Assembly: GCA_030145195.1 (NCBI GenBank)
Contig: JAQYVY010000006.1
Coordinates: 23,708 to 87,707, forward strand
DNA length: 64,000 nt
Direction of reading: 5' to 3'
DNA from: Desulfuromonadales bacterium
GTDB taxonomy: Bacteria > Desulfobacterota > Desulfuromonadia > Desulfuromonadales > BM103
Shown here: one piece after another, positions 26,203-35,469 of the stretch
Numbering within the stretch: position 1 is the first letter of the stretch
Layout: each line of letters begins with the position of its first letter
Notes under the pieces: generated by a model
Databases searched by the model: none
What the model was told of the DNA's origin: nothing
The model's input: only the letters and a program-made list of their open reading frames with translations
Made by a program: the position numbers and the translations under genes

Positions 26203-26280
26203 TTCCAGCACTGGCAGCGAGTTCATTGATAGTCCGACCGGCTGCTAGAAACTGATCTTTTTACCTAAGGAATTTAACCG

Positions 26281-27648
26281 ATGTCTTTTGACTCTCTTGG
26301 CCTGTGCGATGAACTTCTGAGTGCGATTTCCGGTCAGGGTTATACTGTGCCGACCCCTATCCAGGCGCAAGCGATCCCGGTTATTTTCGAGGGCTGCGAT
26401 TTGCTGGCGGGGGCTCAGACGGGTACCGGCAAGACGGCGGCCTTCGCCCTGCCCATCGTGCAGGTCCTGAGTGAAACGATTATTAAGAAAAAGCGGAGAA
26501 GTCCCCGCGCTCTGGTTTTGGTGCCGACGCGCGAACTGGCGGCTCAGGTCAGTGAGCAGATGCAAAATTACGGACGGCGTCTGGCGCTACGCTCGACCAT
26601 GATCTATGGCGGGGTCAACATCCAGGCGCAGTTTGAACGGCTACACCGCGGCGTCGATATTGTGGTCGCAACGCCGGGACGATTGCTCGATCACGCGGAA
26701 CGGGGCACGATTGAGCTTTCTGAGATCGAGTTTCTGGTGCTCGACGAGGCTGATCGGATGCTCGATCTGGGCTTTATTGACGACATCCTCAAGGTCGTGG
26801 AGTATCTGCCGTCGCAACGCCAGAACCTGCTTTTTTCGGCAACCTACTCGCAAAGTATCAAACAACTCGCCGACGAACTGCTCGATCAGCCGCGACGGAT
26901 TGAGGTGGCACGCCGCAATATTGCCGCTGATGCGGTGACTCAGGCCGTTTATCCGGTGGAGCGCAGTCGCAAACGGGAAATGCTCTCACACTTGATTCGT
27001 AAGGGCGAGTGGCATCAAGTGCTGGTCTTCACGCGCACCCGTTACGGCGCTGACAAGCTGACCGAAGAGTTGCTCTTCGACGGCATTAAAGCCGCTCCTA
27101 TCCATAGCAATAAGAGTCAGTCGATCCGGACACGGACTCTGGCGGAGTTCAAACAGGGTGAATTTCGGGTGCTGGTGGCGACCGATGTGGCGGCCCGTGG
27201 TCTCGACATTGAAGGCCTGCCGTTTGTGGTGAACTACGACCTGCCGCAGGTTCCCGAAGATTATGTCCATCGGATCGGCCGCACCGGTCGGGCCGGAGAG
27301 GATGGCGTCGCCGTTTCGTTGGTCTGCCCGGCAGAGCAGCCGCTGTTGCTGGCTATTGAGCAGTTGCTTGAATATGTCATCCCACGACAGAGCATTGCGG
27401 AATTTCCCCAGATTGCAGTCAAACGTGGCGTAAGGGCGAAGACGGGCAAAGCGGCAAAAGGCTCGTCCAAGCCCAAGAAGAAATCCGTAACCTCGGCAAA
27501 GAGCCGACCATCGCCAAAGACTAAGCCACCGGCAAAGCAGGCTCCAAGCTCTAAAAAGACCAGAACCACCCGACGGGATAAAGCTGTGACCGCACAGCCC
27601 GCCCCAAAGGTCGGTCGCCGCTTGAGCAGGACCAAGCCCAGTAAATGA
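26281..27648 (+). CDS. DEAD-box RNA helicase, RhlE type
   Basis: 455-residue ATP-dependent RNA helicase. Motifs in order: Q motif (TPIQAQAIP), Walker [26 protein letters not shown] ([11 protein letters not shown]), [13 protein letters not shown] and [10 protein letters not shown]. The last 75 residues are a Lys/Ser/Pro-rich basic tail, typical of RhlE-like proteins that act on ribosome assembly or RNA decay. Its stop overlaps the next ATG by 4 bases, so the VF530-type gene is translationally coupled. Confidence 0.93.
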   Translation: MSFDSLGLCDELLSAISGQGYTVPTPIQAQAIPVIFEGCDLLAGAQTGTGKTAAFALPIVQVLSETIIKKKRRSPRALVLVPTRELAAQVSEQMQNYGRRLALRSTMIYGGVNIQAQFERLHRGVDIVVATPGRLLDHAERGTIELSEIEFLVLDEADRMLDLGFIDDILKVVEYLPSQRQNLLFSATYSQSIKQLADELLDQPRRIEVARRNIAADAVTQAVYPVERSRKREMLSHLIRKGEWHQVLVFTRTRYGADKLTEELLFDGIKAAPIHSNKSQSIRTRTLAEFKQGEFRVLVATDVAARGLDIEGLPFVVNYDLPQVPEDYVHRIGRTGRAGEDGVAVSLVCPAEQPLLLAIEQLLEYVIPRQSIAEFPQIAVKRGVRAKTGKAAKGSSKPKKKSVTSAKSRPSPKTKPPAKQAPSSKKTRTTRRDKAVTAQPAPKVGRRLSRTKPSK

Positions 27649-27875
27649 CTCAACCTCAAGCCAATAACCCCCTGCATGGCGTGACCTTGGAGCAGATCGT
27701 GAACCGTCTGGTCGAGGCCTATGGTTGGGACGCGTTGGGGCAGCGTGTTGATATTCGGTGCTTTCAGAGTGACCCCTCGGTAAAATCCAGCCTCAAATTC
27801 TTGCGAAAGACTCCCTGGGCGCGGAAACGGGTCGAAGACTTATACCTCGCCAGCCAAAAGAGCGAATTGTTATAG
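27645..27875 (+). CDS. VF530-family (DUF2132) small DNA-binding protein
   Basis: 76 residues. The sequence [22 protein letters not shown], core [13 protein letters not shown], with the later [20 protein letters not shown], is the VF530/DUF2132 fold. Its structure suggests double-stranded nucleic-acid binding; the cellular role is unknown. The ATG overlaps the helicase stop (ATGA), which places it in the same operon. Confidence 0.88.
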   Translation: MTQPQANNPLHGVTLEQIVNRLVEAYGWDALGQRVDIRCFQSDPSVKSSLKFLRKTPWARKRVEDLYLASQKSELL

Positions 27876-28065
27876 TGAAGGCTCTTTACATCTGAGGCCA
27901 TTCCCTGTTTAAATTGACGTATTGTTACTGATGCCAAGACAACCTGCGGGGCTCGTGACTGTTGCCTCGCTGTCTGCATAGCTTGACCGTCGCCAGAGAA
28001 AGCCTGGGCCTTTCTCTGACCTGATTAAAAATCTTGATGTTTGCCCCGGCGTGGAGGACGCACCA

Positions 28066-28386
28066 ATGACACTAGAGACATGTACGGATGCCGCTGTCCT
28101 TCATCTGGGTCTGGCAAAGGTTCGCAACCGACGCTGGATACTCTGGGCAACCATTCTGATCTACATGCCAGGCCTGATCCTCGCGCTTGAGTTGGGGGCC
28201 GCAAGCGGGACCCTTGCGAAGTTATTCGCCTGCTGGATTGTCCTGCTCTGTATCGCTGTCGGCCTGGCGACTGTCGTCAAATGTCCCCGTTGTGACAATA
28301 CCTACCATACCAACGGACCGACCTTCTTACCGGTTCGCAGCTGTGTCCATTGCGGGTTGCGTCTGAATGCCGACAAAGCGAAATGA
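28066..28386 (+). CDS. Small membrane protein with zinc-ribbon tail
   Basis: 106 residues with two predicted membrane helices (about 24-46 and 50-72) followed by a cytoplasmic zinc-ribbon: CPRC about 20 residues before CVHC. I chose ATG 28066 (GGAGG 8 bases upstream) over the in-frame GTG at 28051. I do not recognise a named family. It stands alone between the helicase operon and a protease-like gene. Confidence 0.7.
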   Translation: MTLETCTDAAVLHLGLAKVRNRRWILWATILIYMPGLILALELGAASGTLAKLFACWIVLLCIAVGLATVVKCPRCDNTYHTNGPTFLPVRSCVHCGLRLNADKAK

Positions 28387-28490
28387 ACCTGGTGTTCCAG
28401 CCTCTGGTTATAGTCTTCTTTAAACGTTTTCTGCTCTCAATAGAACATCCGTCCACCAATGATTCCGCTTGGTGGTAAGGGGCTGTTGTT

Positions 28491-29174
28491 ATGAAACAGA
28501 TACTGCTCTTTCTGCTCTTTGGTTTTTTTCTGCTGGCCACTGATCGCACCGAGCTCTGTGCAAAGATCTATAAGTATGTGGATGATAAAGGCACGATGTC
28601 CTTTGTCGATGATGAGTCAAAGATCCCCGCAAAATATCGGACCAAAGCCTCAAAGCTTAAGGAAGTGACCGATGGGATGTCTCCCGAAGAGCGCAAAACT
28701 TATGAGGACAACAAGAAAGCGGAGTCGGCCGGGAAAGCTGCCGCTCAGCGTAGTGCCGAACAGCTCAGGTCTGAGAAAGAAAGCCGTGCGGCAAGTGTGA
28801 CTCATGTCAATATTATGGGGAATATGGTTATCGTCCCCATCAAGGTTCGGCATGGGCGTAATACCGCAACCTTGAAAATGTTGCTCGACACCGGCGCCAG
28901 TAAAACCGTTATCTACTTGCCAGCCCTGGAGCGCTTCAGCTTTCGTCGGAGTGAGCTTGGTTTTGCCCAACTTGCGGGCGGCTATGTTGTGCCGACCGAA
29001 ACCGTTGAGTTTTATAAGGTCGAAGTCGGGCCATATGTACAAAAGCGTATGTCAATAATGATTATTGACAGTGTCAGAAATTCTCCTTTCGATGGCTTGC
29101 TGGGGATGGATTTTTTGCGGCAACATAAATACGAAGTCGACTTTGCCAGAAGTGTTATCGTCTGGAATGATTAA
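28491..29174 (+). CDS. Secreted retropepsin-like aspartic protease with DUF4124-like N-terminus
   Basis: 227 residues. A signal peptide (MKQILLFLLFGFFLLA) is followed by a DUF4124-type segment (KIYKYVDDKGTMSFVDDESKIP), a charged helical linker, and a retropepsin-like domain with the active-site motif LLDTGASKTVI and the flap-side motif GLLGMDFL. Such clan AA proteins act as single-Asp dimers. The periplasmic location is inferred from the signal. The substrate is unknown. Confidence 0.82.
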   Translation: MKQILLFLLFGFFLLATDRTELCAKIYKYVDDKGTMSFVDDESKIPAKYRTKASKLKEVTDGMSPEERKTYEDNKKAESAGKAAAQRSAEQLRSEKESRAASVTHVNIMGNMVIVPIKVRHGRNTATLKMLLDTGASKTVIYLPALERFSFRRSELGFAQLAGGYVVPTETVEFYKVEVGPYVQKRMSIMIIDSVRNSPFDGLLGMDFLRQHKYEVDFARSVIVWND

Positions 29175-29193
29175 GTAACCGGCAAGGCTGTTT

Positions 29194-29436
29194 TTGGCAA
29201 AGCCATCCATCTCCGAGTCGCCAGCGCCGCCGTGCTTTGGCAGCTTTCTTTCCCGCCCAAGCGAGTTTTCTGCTGCTCAACCGGAAGGTTCGTTGCGACC
29301 CGAGATACCTTTCGAAAAACCACGGCAGCTGCACTTGAAAAATCCTGAAAAGTACGTGGAACTGAGAAAATTCTACCAACGCGATCCGCAGCAGAGGGTT
29401 GAATTTCGAACCTGTGGCGGCGAAGGTTGTTTATGA
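29194..29436 (+). CDS. Small ORF coupled to the RNase H-like gene
   Basis: 80 codons from TTG 29194, or 47 from TTG 29293. The last 35 residues (…NPEKYVELRKFYQRDPQQRVEF...CGGEGCL) are charged and look genuine, while the N-terminal third is low in information. Its stop overlaps the next gene's ATG in an ATGA junction, the usual sign of translational coupling. I do not recognise a family. Confidence 0.4.
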   Translation: MAKPSISESPAPPCFGSFLSRPSEFSAAQPEGSLRPEIPFEKPRQLHLKNPEKYVELRKFYQRDPQQRVEFRTCGGEGCL

Positions 29437-29912
29437 ATGAACTGATACTCTTTACCGATGGCAGTGTGCATGCGCAGTCGAAGGTTGGCTATGGGGCTTA
29501 TCTTCTGCTGTCCCCTACGGAACTTTCGTCGGCGGAGTTGAAGTTTCGAGTGAAGTTGCAGCGCTTTGAGCAGACCTCTTCAACCAAACTGGAGTTGCAG
29601 ACGTTGTTGTGGGCTCTCAACGAGATTCAGGTTTCTGGGTGCAGATTAACGGTCTACACGGATTCTCAAAACCTTGTCGGGTTACCGGCAAGACGAGAAC
29701 GCCTGGAGCAAACGGATTATCGTTCCAAACAAAACAGACGGTTGCATAATTATGAGCTGTATCAGGAGTTTTATCGGTTGACTGATCGCCTGGATTTTGA
29801 GTTGGTTAAAGTCTGTGGCCATCAGGCGTCAAAGCAAAAAGATCATATTGATAGACTGTTTACGCTTGTGGATAGAGCGTCGAGGGCCGCGCTGAGAAAT
29901 GAGCCTCGCTGA
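29433..29912 (+). CDS. RNase H-fold protein
   Basis: 159 residues with the ribonuclease HI layout: strand 1 with the first catalytic Asp (LILFTDGSVH), a Glu in the helix (TKLELQTLLWAL), the second Asp in VYTDSQNL, and a C-terminal VCGHQ...DHIDRLFTLVD region. It is shorter and more diverged than housekeeping RNase HI and resembles RNase H-like proteins of delta-proteobacteria. RNA-DNA hybrid cleavage is inferred. I chose ATG 29433 over the TTG two codons earlier. Confidence 0.75.
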   Translation: MNELILFTDGSVHAQSKVGYGAYLLLSPTELSSAELKFRVKLQRFEQTSSTKLELQTLLWALNEIQVSGCRLTVYTDSQNLVGLPARRERLEQTDYRSKQNRRLHNYELYQEFYRLTDRLDFELVKVCGHQASKQKDHIDRLFTLVDRASRAALRNEPR

Positions 29913-30010
29913 TTTTTATCGCATGAGCTCACGCCGCTTGGTGTTATCTTGACCCATACGCGCACATCGATTAATGTGTGCGCCCTATTTAACTGTTACG
30001 GAGCCTTGAA

Positions 30011-31672
30011 ATGTCCATAAAACCTGCCATGTCTGGAATCAACTCAGCTGATTTTTCCCGGTTGTCGCCTGCCGAACAAATTGATGTGCTCCGCTGTCAG
30101 GATGCCCGGCAAAAGACCAGCTTGATTCTTGACGCGCCAAACGGTGCCGAACTCATGGCTCAATTGTCGGCACAAGAGGTTTACCTGCTTGCTGTGGAGC
30201 GTGGTCCAGAGCATCTTCCCGAGTTGCTGAGCCTGGCGACCCCCGAGCAGTGGAGCGGGTTCATTGATCTCGATTGCTGGGACGGTGACCAGTTTAATTC
30301 CGATAACACCCATCGCTGGCTTATTTCGTTGCTGCAGGGTGAAGAAGAAACTGCCTTTACTGTTTTGAGTGAGATGAACTTTGAGCAGCTGGTCCTGATC
30401 TTCAAGGCTGAAATGGACATCTTGTCGGGTCCAGATGCAGATGAGAACAGTGACGCCCGGATTGATGCAGTCAAGCGTGATGGCGGCTACGAGATTTCCT
30501 ATTACACCGAGAATGGCTCCAAGCTGTTCGGCAGACTTCTTGATGTACTGCAAAGCTATTCTCCAGAATTATTTGTCTACCTGCTAGAGGCGGTTCGCGC
30601 CGAGACCATGGGCCTGATCGTGGAGAGTGTTTACCAGCAACGGACCGGACGTCTGCAGGATATGGGCATCCCGGAATCTTTTACCGCGCGCAAAGTTTAT
30701 ACCTGGCTTGACCCGGAGTCGTATCGTCAGGAGCGACCGATTAAGCTGACCCCCGGTGTGAGTGAAACCAGTGCCCCCGGTTTTACCCTGACGCTGGTTC
30801 GACCCAAGGGTCTGCTGGCCGAAGTGTTGGCTGACGGGCTGGATGAAAGCCTGGCCTGGGAACTGGCCAACGTGGTTAACAAGGTGATCATGGCCGATCG
30901 GATTGAGATGGGCAACGTTGATCAAGTCACCCAGGTGATCAGCAAGGTCGATGCTTATCTCAACCTGGGGCTTGAGTGGCTGGCTGATAACGATGTTGCT
31001 GCCGCCAGAAGCTGTCTGAATGACTGCTACTGTGAAGACTTGTTTCGCCTCGGCTTCAGCCTGACGCTGCGCCTGAAACGCCGCGGTGATGCTCTCTTGA
31101 AAACCACGGTTGCCCCTTACCTCAATCACCATTTTCGTTCTTGTCTTGCGGCGCTCAAGCAGTTTCCGCCACTCTTTTTTGAAGGTATTGCCGATCCGAC
31201 CCGAGGTGGTACGCGCCTCTTTGCCACTCTTGCTGAGATCGGTTTAGCGGAGCAATGGCTTGGTCAAATTGAACTTCAGCACCAGCTCTTTGTCGAAATC
31301 ATGCATTTTCCACTGCCGGATCCTCAGGTCGTGAACCTTGACGGTTGTCAGCCCAATGATGTTGATGATCTGACCCTGGTGGAATTCTTCCTGACCGCGC
31401 TGGCCAACAAGCTTCTCGGACGGGACTTTCTGCCCCTGCCGATCGCCGAGGAAGAACTTGCCGGTCTGCACGGCATGGTCTCGCAATCGGGAGAGATGAA
31501 CCCACGTCTGCGCGAAGAAACCGTGAAGTGGCTTGAATCGTTATTGCCGGGTTGCGGTGCTTTTGCTGCTTATTGCCTGGATGTTTGGGCTGGGGAGTTT
31601 TGTTCGGTTGGTTTTGAAGATATTGATCCGCGCTTTGTCGGTGGCTTGATTATCCAGCTTGAGGAGCTCTGA
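30011..31672 (+). CDS. DUF6178-type conserved protein
   Basis: 553 residues, soluble, mostly alpha-helical and acidic, without signal or membrane segments. Segments such as LSPAEQIDVLRC, VERGPEHLPELLSLATPEQW and LYEAVRAE-type repeats (here LLEAVRAETM) match my memory of the DUF6178 family of Geobacter relatives, where the function is unknown. The QW and Leu-rich segments suggest helical repeats. It is a single-gene unit. Confidence 0.65.
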   Translation: MSIKPAMSGINSADFSRLSPAEQIDVLRCQDARQKTSLILDAPNGAELMAQLSAQEVYLLAVERGPEHLPELLSLATPEQWSGFIDLDCWDGDQFNSDNTHRWLISLLQGEEETAFTVLSEMNFEQLVLIFKAEMDILSGPDADENSDARIDAVKRDGGYEISYYTENGSKLFGRLLDVLQSYSPELFVYLLEAVRAETMGLIVESVYQQRTGRLQDMGIPESFTARKVYTWLDPESYRQERPIKLTPGVSETSAPGFTLTLVRPKGLLAEVLADGLDESLAWELANVVNKVIMADRIEMGNVDQVTQVISKVDAYLNLGLEWLADNDVAAARSCLNDCYCEDLFRLGFSLTLRLKRRGDALLKTTVAPYLNHHFRSCLAALKQFPPLFFEGIADPTRGGTRLFATLAEIGLAEQWLGQIELQHQLFVEIMHFPLPDPQVVNLDGCQPNDVDDLTLVEFFLTALANKLLGRDFLPLPIAEEELAGLHGMVSQSGEMNPRLREETVKWLESLLPGCGAFAAYCLDVWAGEFCSVGFEDIDPRFVGGLIIQLEEL

Positions 31673-31717
31673 CAACAAAAGATTTGCTGAGAAGGCACTG
31701 GGGCGCAACGCAAAACA

Positions 31718-31757
31718 AGAATGTTTGTCTTGGTGTCTCCGTGTCTTTGTGGCCAAA
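31718..31757. repeat. Dispersed CCAAGACAC-type intergenic repeat, half unit
   Basis: The minus strand reads GGCCACAAAGACACGGAGAC followed by ACCAAG. The same phrase forms the two ends of the element at 34168-34306. It is made of 8-base CACNAAGA-like steps. Confidence 0.55.
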
Positions 31758-31769
31758 CGCTCTATATTT

Positions 31770-32150
31770 TCAATCTTCCGGTAGCGGTTCCGGCTGCTCT
31801 TCAATCGGGGGTTTGCCGCCGGCAATAATCCCCTTAAACCATTCGGGCCGATTGTCGGTCGAATCATTCACCGAATACTGGTAGGGACTCTCCAGAAAAC
31901 GAACGAGCTCCTCAAAGTAATCCTTGGTGAATTGATCGATCGGTCGTTCTGAAAGTTGGTTGCGAATCTGAATAATCCTTTCTATAAAATCTTTTTTGAA
32001 GGCCGCGTTTTGTTCACTCAATGAGACTAGGGCGATGAGTAACACGTGACTGATGGCCTGAATTTGACCCGCTTGACTCTGGATCGTCTCCGCAGACTTG
32101 GTGGCAAACTCGATCATCTTCTGCTCAATTTCTGTCGGTTGGTCAGACAT
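31770..32150 (-). CDS. Hypothetical protein, helical
   Basis: 126 residues with a good ribosome site (GGGGAGAGG before ATG 32150). The protein is predicted to be mostly helical (an EQKMIEFATKSAETIQSQ heptad-like N-terminus, then ERIIQIRNQLSERPIDQF), and ends in a Pro/Glu-rich tail. No family is recognised. It lies alone, with decayed repeats on either side. Confidence 0.65.
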   Translation of the reverse strand: MSDQPTEIEQKMIEFATKSAETIQSQAGQIQAISHVLLIALVSLSEQNAAFKKDFIERIIQIRNQLSERPIDQFTKDYFEELVRFLESPYQYSVNDSTDNRPEWFKGIIAGGKPPIEEQPEPLPED

Positions 32151-32334
32151 ATCCTCTCCCCTTTAAAAACAAAAAAAGCATGCTCGTTCGCAGAGGACAC
32201 AAAGCAATGCAACTGTTTGTGCTTTAACCCTGGCCTGGTGGTTCACCTTTGCGTGAGATGAAACTTAAAATCCGGTAACAGCCTTTCTTCGCTCGTTGAA
32301 TTGCCCTTGCGACTTTCCTCGTAATTATAGCTGA

Positions 32335-34035
32335 TTATTGGCTGGAATGATGTTCCTCGACCCGCATTTTCTGCCCGGTTTCAGTCAGGTAGAAGAAAAG
32401 ATAAGTCGTGCGCTGCGCAGAGCTGTGCAAGGTTTTGAATATCGTTGCGAAATACTGCAACTTGATTCCTTGTCCTTTAATTTCATCAGTTTTGCTTTGC
32501 ACGGCTTTTTGCACCCAGTGCTGTTCGGCTGAGGTGAGCGTGGTCTCAAACAGAGCGGGAAGGTGTCTGGTGACAACGCGTTCACAACGGGCATAATCGT
32601 AGGCCAGACTTTCTAAAAGACGTGTTTGCAATGCGTCCTTGTCGCGTGCCTGGATGATTTCAAAGAGGTTCTGAACGAGGGCTTGACGACTCAGTGGAAA
32701 ACGGAACAAGTCGCGCTGACGCCATTGCCCCGCCAGCCATACTAGCCCCGCAGCAAAGGAGCCGGTTGCTGTGCTTAACTCGTGTAGAAACGTCTGAAAA
32801 CAGCCGCTGTTGTAAGTCAGGTCGATAAGGCGACTGATCTCCTGTAGCTGCTGTAACTCCGCAAAGGATAACTCTTGACTGGCCAGGACCGTGTACGGCG
32901 GATTCGGGTCAAATCGGATCTGCAACTCTGCGGCCTGATCACGCAGTGGCGAACCCGGGAGCAACTTGACCGGTTCGATTTGCAGGTGTTGCGGCGCAAG
33001 CAGCATCACCCGGTCGATCGAAGCGAGAAAGTTGTCAAGGCGATCACCGGGTAAACCGGCCACCAGGTCAAGATGCAAGTTGATGCGATTGCTTTTGCGC
33101 AGATGCCGTACATTCTCTTCGAGTTTTGTCAGGCTGACCTTGCGATCAATGGCGTCGAGGGTGCTCTCCAGGGTGGATTGTACGCCGATTTCAAACTGGA
33201 ACATCTCAGGCGGCACTGTGTCGAGCAGTTCAAGGGTCGGCTTGTCGAGCAGATGGGCGGCAATCTCGAAATGGAAATGGGTCGACTGATTGTGTTCAAG
33301 AATGAAGCGGAACAGTTCCCTGGCTCGCTTGGCATCGTAGTTGAACGTGCGATCGATCAATTTGACCTTGGCGACCTTGTGCTGCATCAAAAAAAGCAGG
33401 TCGCTGTGGATGCGTTCGAGCGAATAGGAGCGCAGGTGGTTGTCGCGGGCACTCAGGCAGAAGCTGCAGCGGAAGGGACAACCCCGGCTGGTTTCGTAAT
33501 AAACAAAGCCGCGCTTGAGGTCCGTCAAGCCGAGCCGGAAAGGCGAGGGGATGCTGTCGAGGTCAGTGAGCGGCGGGCTGTCAGGTCCGCTGACCAGTTC
33601 TGAGCCCTGGCGGAGCACGAGGCGAGGGATGACGCCCGGTGGCTGTCCCTGTTGCCAGGCCGTCAGTAAAGTTCGCAGCGGTTCTTCGCCTTCGCCGCGG
33701 ATCAATGCCGTAATGCCAGGATGACGGTCAAAGAGTTCGTCACCCTCAAAGGAGACTTCGGGGCCACCCAGGACAATGCGCAATTCGGGGCGGGCCACCG
33801 ACAGGGCATCGACTAAATCGAGGATTTCCCGGCGGTTCCAGATATAGACCGAGAAGGCGACGACCTCCGGTTTCTCCGACAACAGCATGGCGAGGATTGA
33901 TTCTCTCGGTTCGTGAACGGTGAACTCGCGGATCAAGAGGTCGCCGCAATCATCGCCACAGTAGGCGACCAGGCAGGGCAGGGCCAGGCTGTTGTGAATG
34001 AATTTGCTGTGCAGGGTCGTCAGAAGTGTGCGCAT
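32335..34035 (-). CDS. B12-binding-domain radical SAM protein (DUF4080 type)
   Basis: 566 residues. The first 140 form a cobalamin-binding-like Rossmann domain (…EVVAFSVYIWNRREIL...VLGGPEVSF). The radical-SAM core has the [4Fe-4S] motif in RGCPFRCSFCLSARDN, so Cys-x3-Cys-x2-Cys is intact. The C-terminal 200 residues resemble DUF4080. Members are class B methylase-like enzymes; the substrate is unknown. It is a single gene on the minus strand. Confidence 0.85.
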   Translation of the reverse strand: MRTLLTTLHSKFIHNSLALPCLVAYCGDDCGDLLIREFTVHEPRESILAMLLSEKPEVVAFSVYIWNRREILDLVDALSVARPELRIVLGGPEVSFEGDELFDRHPGITALIRGEGEEPLRTLLTAWQQGQPPGVIPRLVLRQGSELVSGPDSPPLTDLDSIPSPFRLGLTDLKRGFVYYETSRGCPFRCSFCLSARDNHLRSYSLERIHSDLLFLMQHKVAKVKLIDRTFNYDAKRARELFRFILEHNQSTHFHFEIAAHLLDKPTLELLDTVPPEMFQFEIGVQSTLESTLDAIDRKVSLTKLEENVRHLRKSNRINLHLDLVAGLPGDRLDNFLASIDRVMLLAPQHLQIEPVKLLPGSPLRDQAAELQIRFDPNPPYTVLASQELSFAELQQLQEISRLIDLTYNSGCFQTFLHELSTATGSFAAGLVWLAGQWRQRDLFRFPLSRQALVQNLFEIIQARDKDALQTRLLESLAYDYARCERVVTRHLPALFETTLTSAEQHWVQKAVQSKTDEIKGQGIKLQYFATIFKTLHSSAQRTTYLFFYLTETGQKMRVEEHHSSQ

Positions 34036-34167
34036 GGGGTAAGAATAACCAAGCTGCGGCGAGACATAAAGGAGAAATGTTGGGTTTTCGCACGAAGCGA
34101 AGAAATTTATACGTATTTACAACTTTAAGAGATTAATCTTTTTCGGACTTATAACCAAAACAAAGGT

Positions 34168-34306
34168 TAGCCACTAAGTCACCAAGACACGGAGCAAATG
34201 TTTGTATTCGTCTTTAAACAGCAAAATTTCGTAATCGTAAATATCGATTTTTACCGGGCAACGTAAACTTCTTGGTGGCTTCGTGCCTTAGTGGCCAGCA
34301 ATCCTG
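34168..34306. repeat. Intergenic element with CCACTAAG..CACCAAG inverted ends
   Basis: The left end reads TTAGCCACTAAGTCACCAAG; the right end, on the other strand, TGGCCACTAAGGCACGAAG. About 60 bases of AT-rich DNA lie between. The ends match the half unit at 31718. Similar phrases are common in delta-proteobacterial intergenic DNA, to my recollection. Confidence 0.55.
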
Positions 34307-34332
34307 TTTTCTGGTTTTAAACCTGTCAAAGT

Positions 34333-35169
34333 TTAACTGCGTGGAACGAACTTGCCAGGCTCCACATAGGTGCTGTAGTCGTGACGTCGCCAGCGGAAGG
34401 GCAGGTCAACAATCTCCCCTGGGAGGGTGATATTGTAGAGGGCGCGCAGGGCCTCCAAAACCACCGCGCGTTGCTGGGCGGCGTTGCCTGGCTCACCCAG
34501 TGGGTGACCGAAGGGCCAGCGCAGGTACACGGTTCGCGGCGGCTGCACTTTCTCAGTGTACTCGCGCACGATTGAGATTCCGATGGTCGCGATGCCCGCT
34601 TTTTCAATCTCTCTCTGGATCAGTCCCACGGACTGATTGCAGATGCCTCAGGCCGGAGTCAACAGCACGACGTCGATGTCGTCCTGTCTGAGCCTGGCGA
34701 CGACTTGCTTTGCCGTTTGGCTGATCAAGGTGGCAATGTGGCGGCCGTCGATGTGGCCCATGAAAGAGTAGTGCGTGTCGGCCAGAGAGCCGATGACACC
34801 TTCTTGCTGCAATTCTCGCAATCGGTCGAGCGGCAGTATGATGTTGAGATCCTTCTCGGCGTCACTATGGTCGTAGTAGTCGTGAGTGATTCGGTAGTCG
34901 TCACCGATGGTCGCACTGGTTATCTCCCGAAAGCTCGGGTCGCCTTCGCTGTCTTGCATGTCAAAGGGGGCCTGTTCGGTGTGGTGAACGCCTGAGGTGG
35001 TGACCACGGCCAGTTTGCAGTCGCTCAGAGGTTTTTTCAAGGAGGTCCAGGGGATCGCTTCGCCCGACTCCCATGGCTCATAGGCGGTGATGAAGCGTTG
35101 TGCGAGACTTGGGTAGCGGGTGATCACTTTAGCGATCAGGCGATTCTTGATTCTATTTGTTATCGACAT
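34333..35169 (-). CDS. GrdB/PrdB-like selenoprotein (glycine/sarcosine/betaine reductase B family), Sec174
   Basis: Read through one in-frame UGA, this is a 278-residue protein; stopping there would give 173 residues, and the frame continues unbroken for 104 more. Around the UGA it reads VVLLTPA-U-GICNQSVGL, the UxxC active site expected of the reductase selenoprotein B family. A hairpin typical of bacterial SECIS follows the codon. The N-terminal half has the family's VVTTSGVHHTEQAPFDM and RITHDYYDHSDAEKDLN segments. The ribosome site AGGAG precedes ATG 35169. Short stand-alone members like this occur in Geobacter relatives without the other glycine reductase subunits; their substrate is unknown. 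Selenium-insertion genes are not in the window. Confidence 0.88.
34619..34637 (-). promoter_or_regulatory. Bacterial SECIS-like hairpin after the UGA
   Basis: On the minus strand, ATCAGTCC-GTG-GGACTGAT is a perfect 8-bp stem with a GUG loop. It starts 10 bases after the UGA at 34650-34648, so the loop lies 18 bases after the codon. This fits the known bacterial SECIS spacing (about 16-37 bases) and the requirement for G early in the loop. Confidence 0.75.
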
Positions 35170-35469
35170 CCAGCTTTCTCCTGAAACGTTGGCATTAGAG
35201 TAAAATCTACATTTGTATTTTTATCGGTCTTTGCCTCGTTCGTCAACAATGTGTGCCTAAATGGCGCGTGGAATGTCGCGAGTCCATCCAGCTTTTCGAA
35301 TGGGCTCGGATCTTTGTAATTTTTATGTGTGGCTGTTCATTGAACAATAGGGCGTTCGCTGGCGCTGGTCAGTGAGGGCGTAACGGAGAAATTGTTTTAA
35401 AATAACTGTCTGTGGTAAGTTTTAGTGATTATTTCTTTTCCCGAAGATTCAAGAGCAGAGGTATCACAC
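35170..35469. other. 300-base divergent intergenic region
   Basis: This is the promoter region between the selenoprotein gene (minus) and a radical-SAM gene (plus). I see no clear promoter, repeat or riboswitch in it. Confidence 0.4.

Noticed and set aside
34333..35169. Reading the GrdB-like gene as two genes or a nonsense pseudogene
   Set aside because: The UGA falls exactly at the family's redox position with Cys three residues on, and a SECIS-type hairpin follows; the downstream frame is intact.
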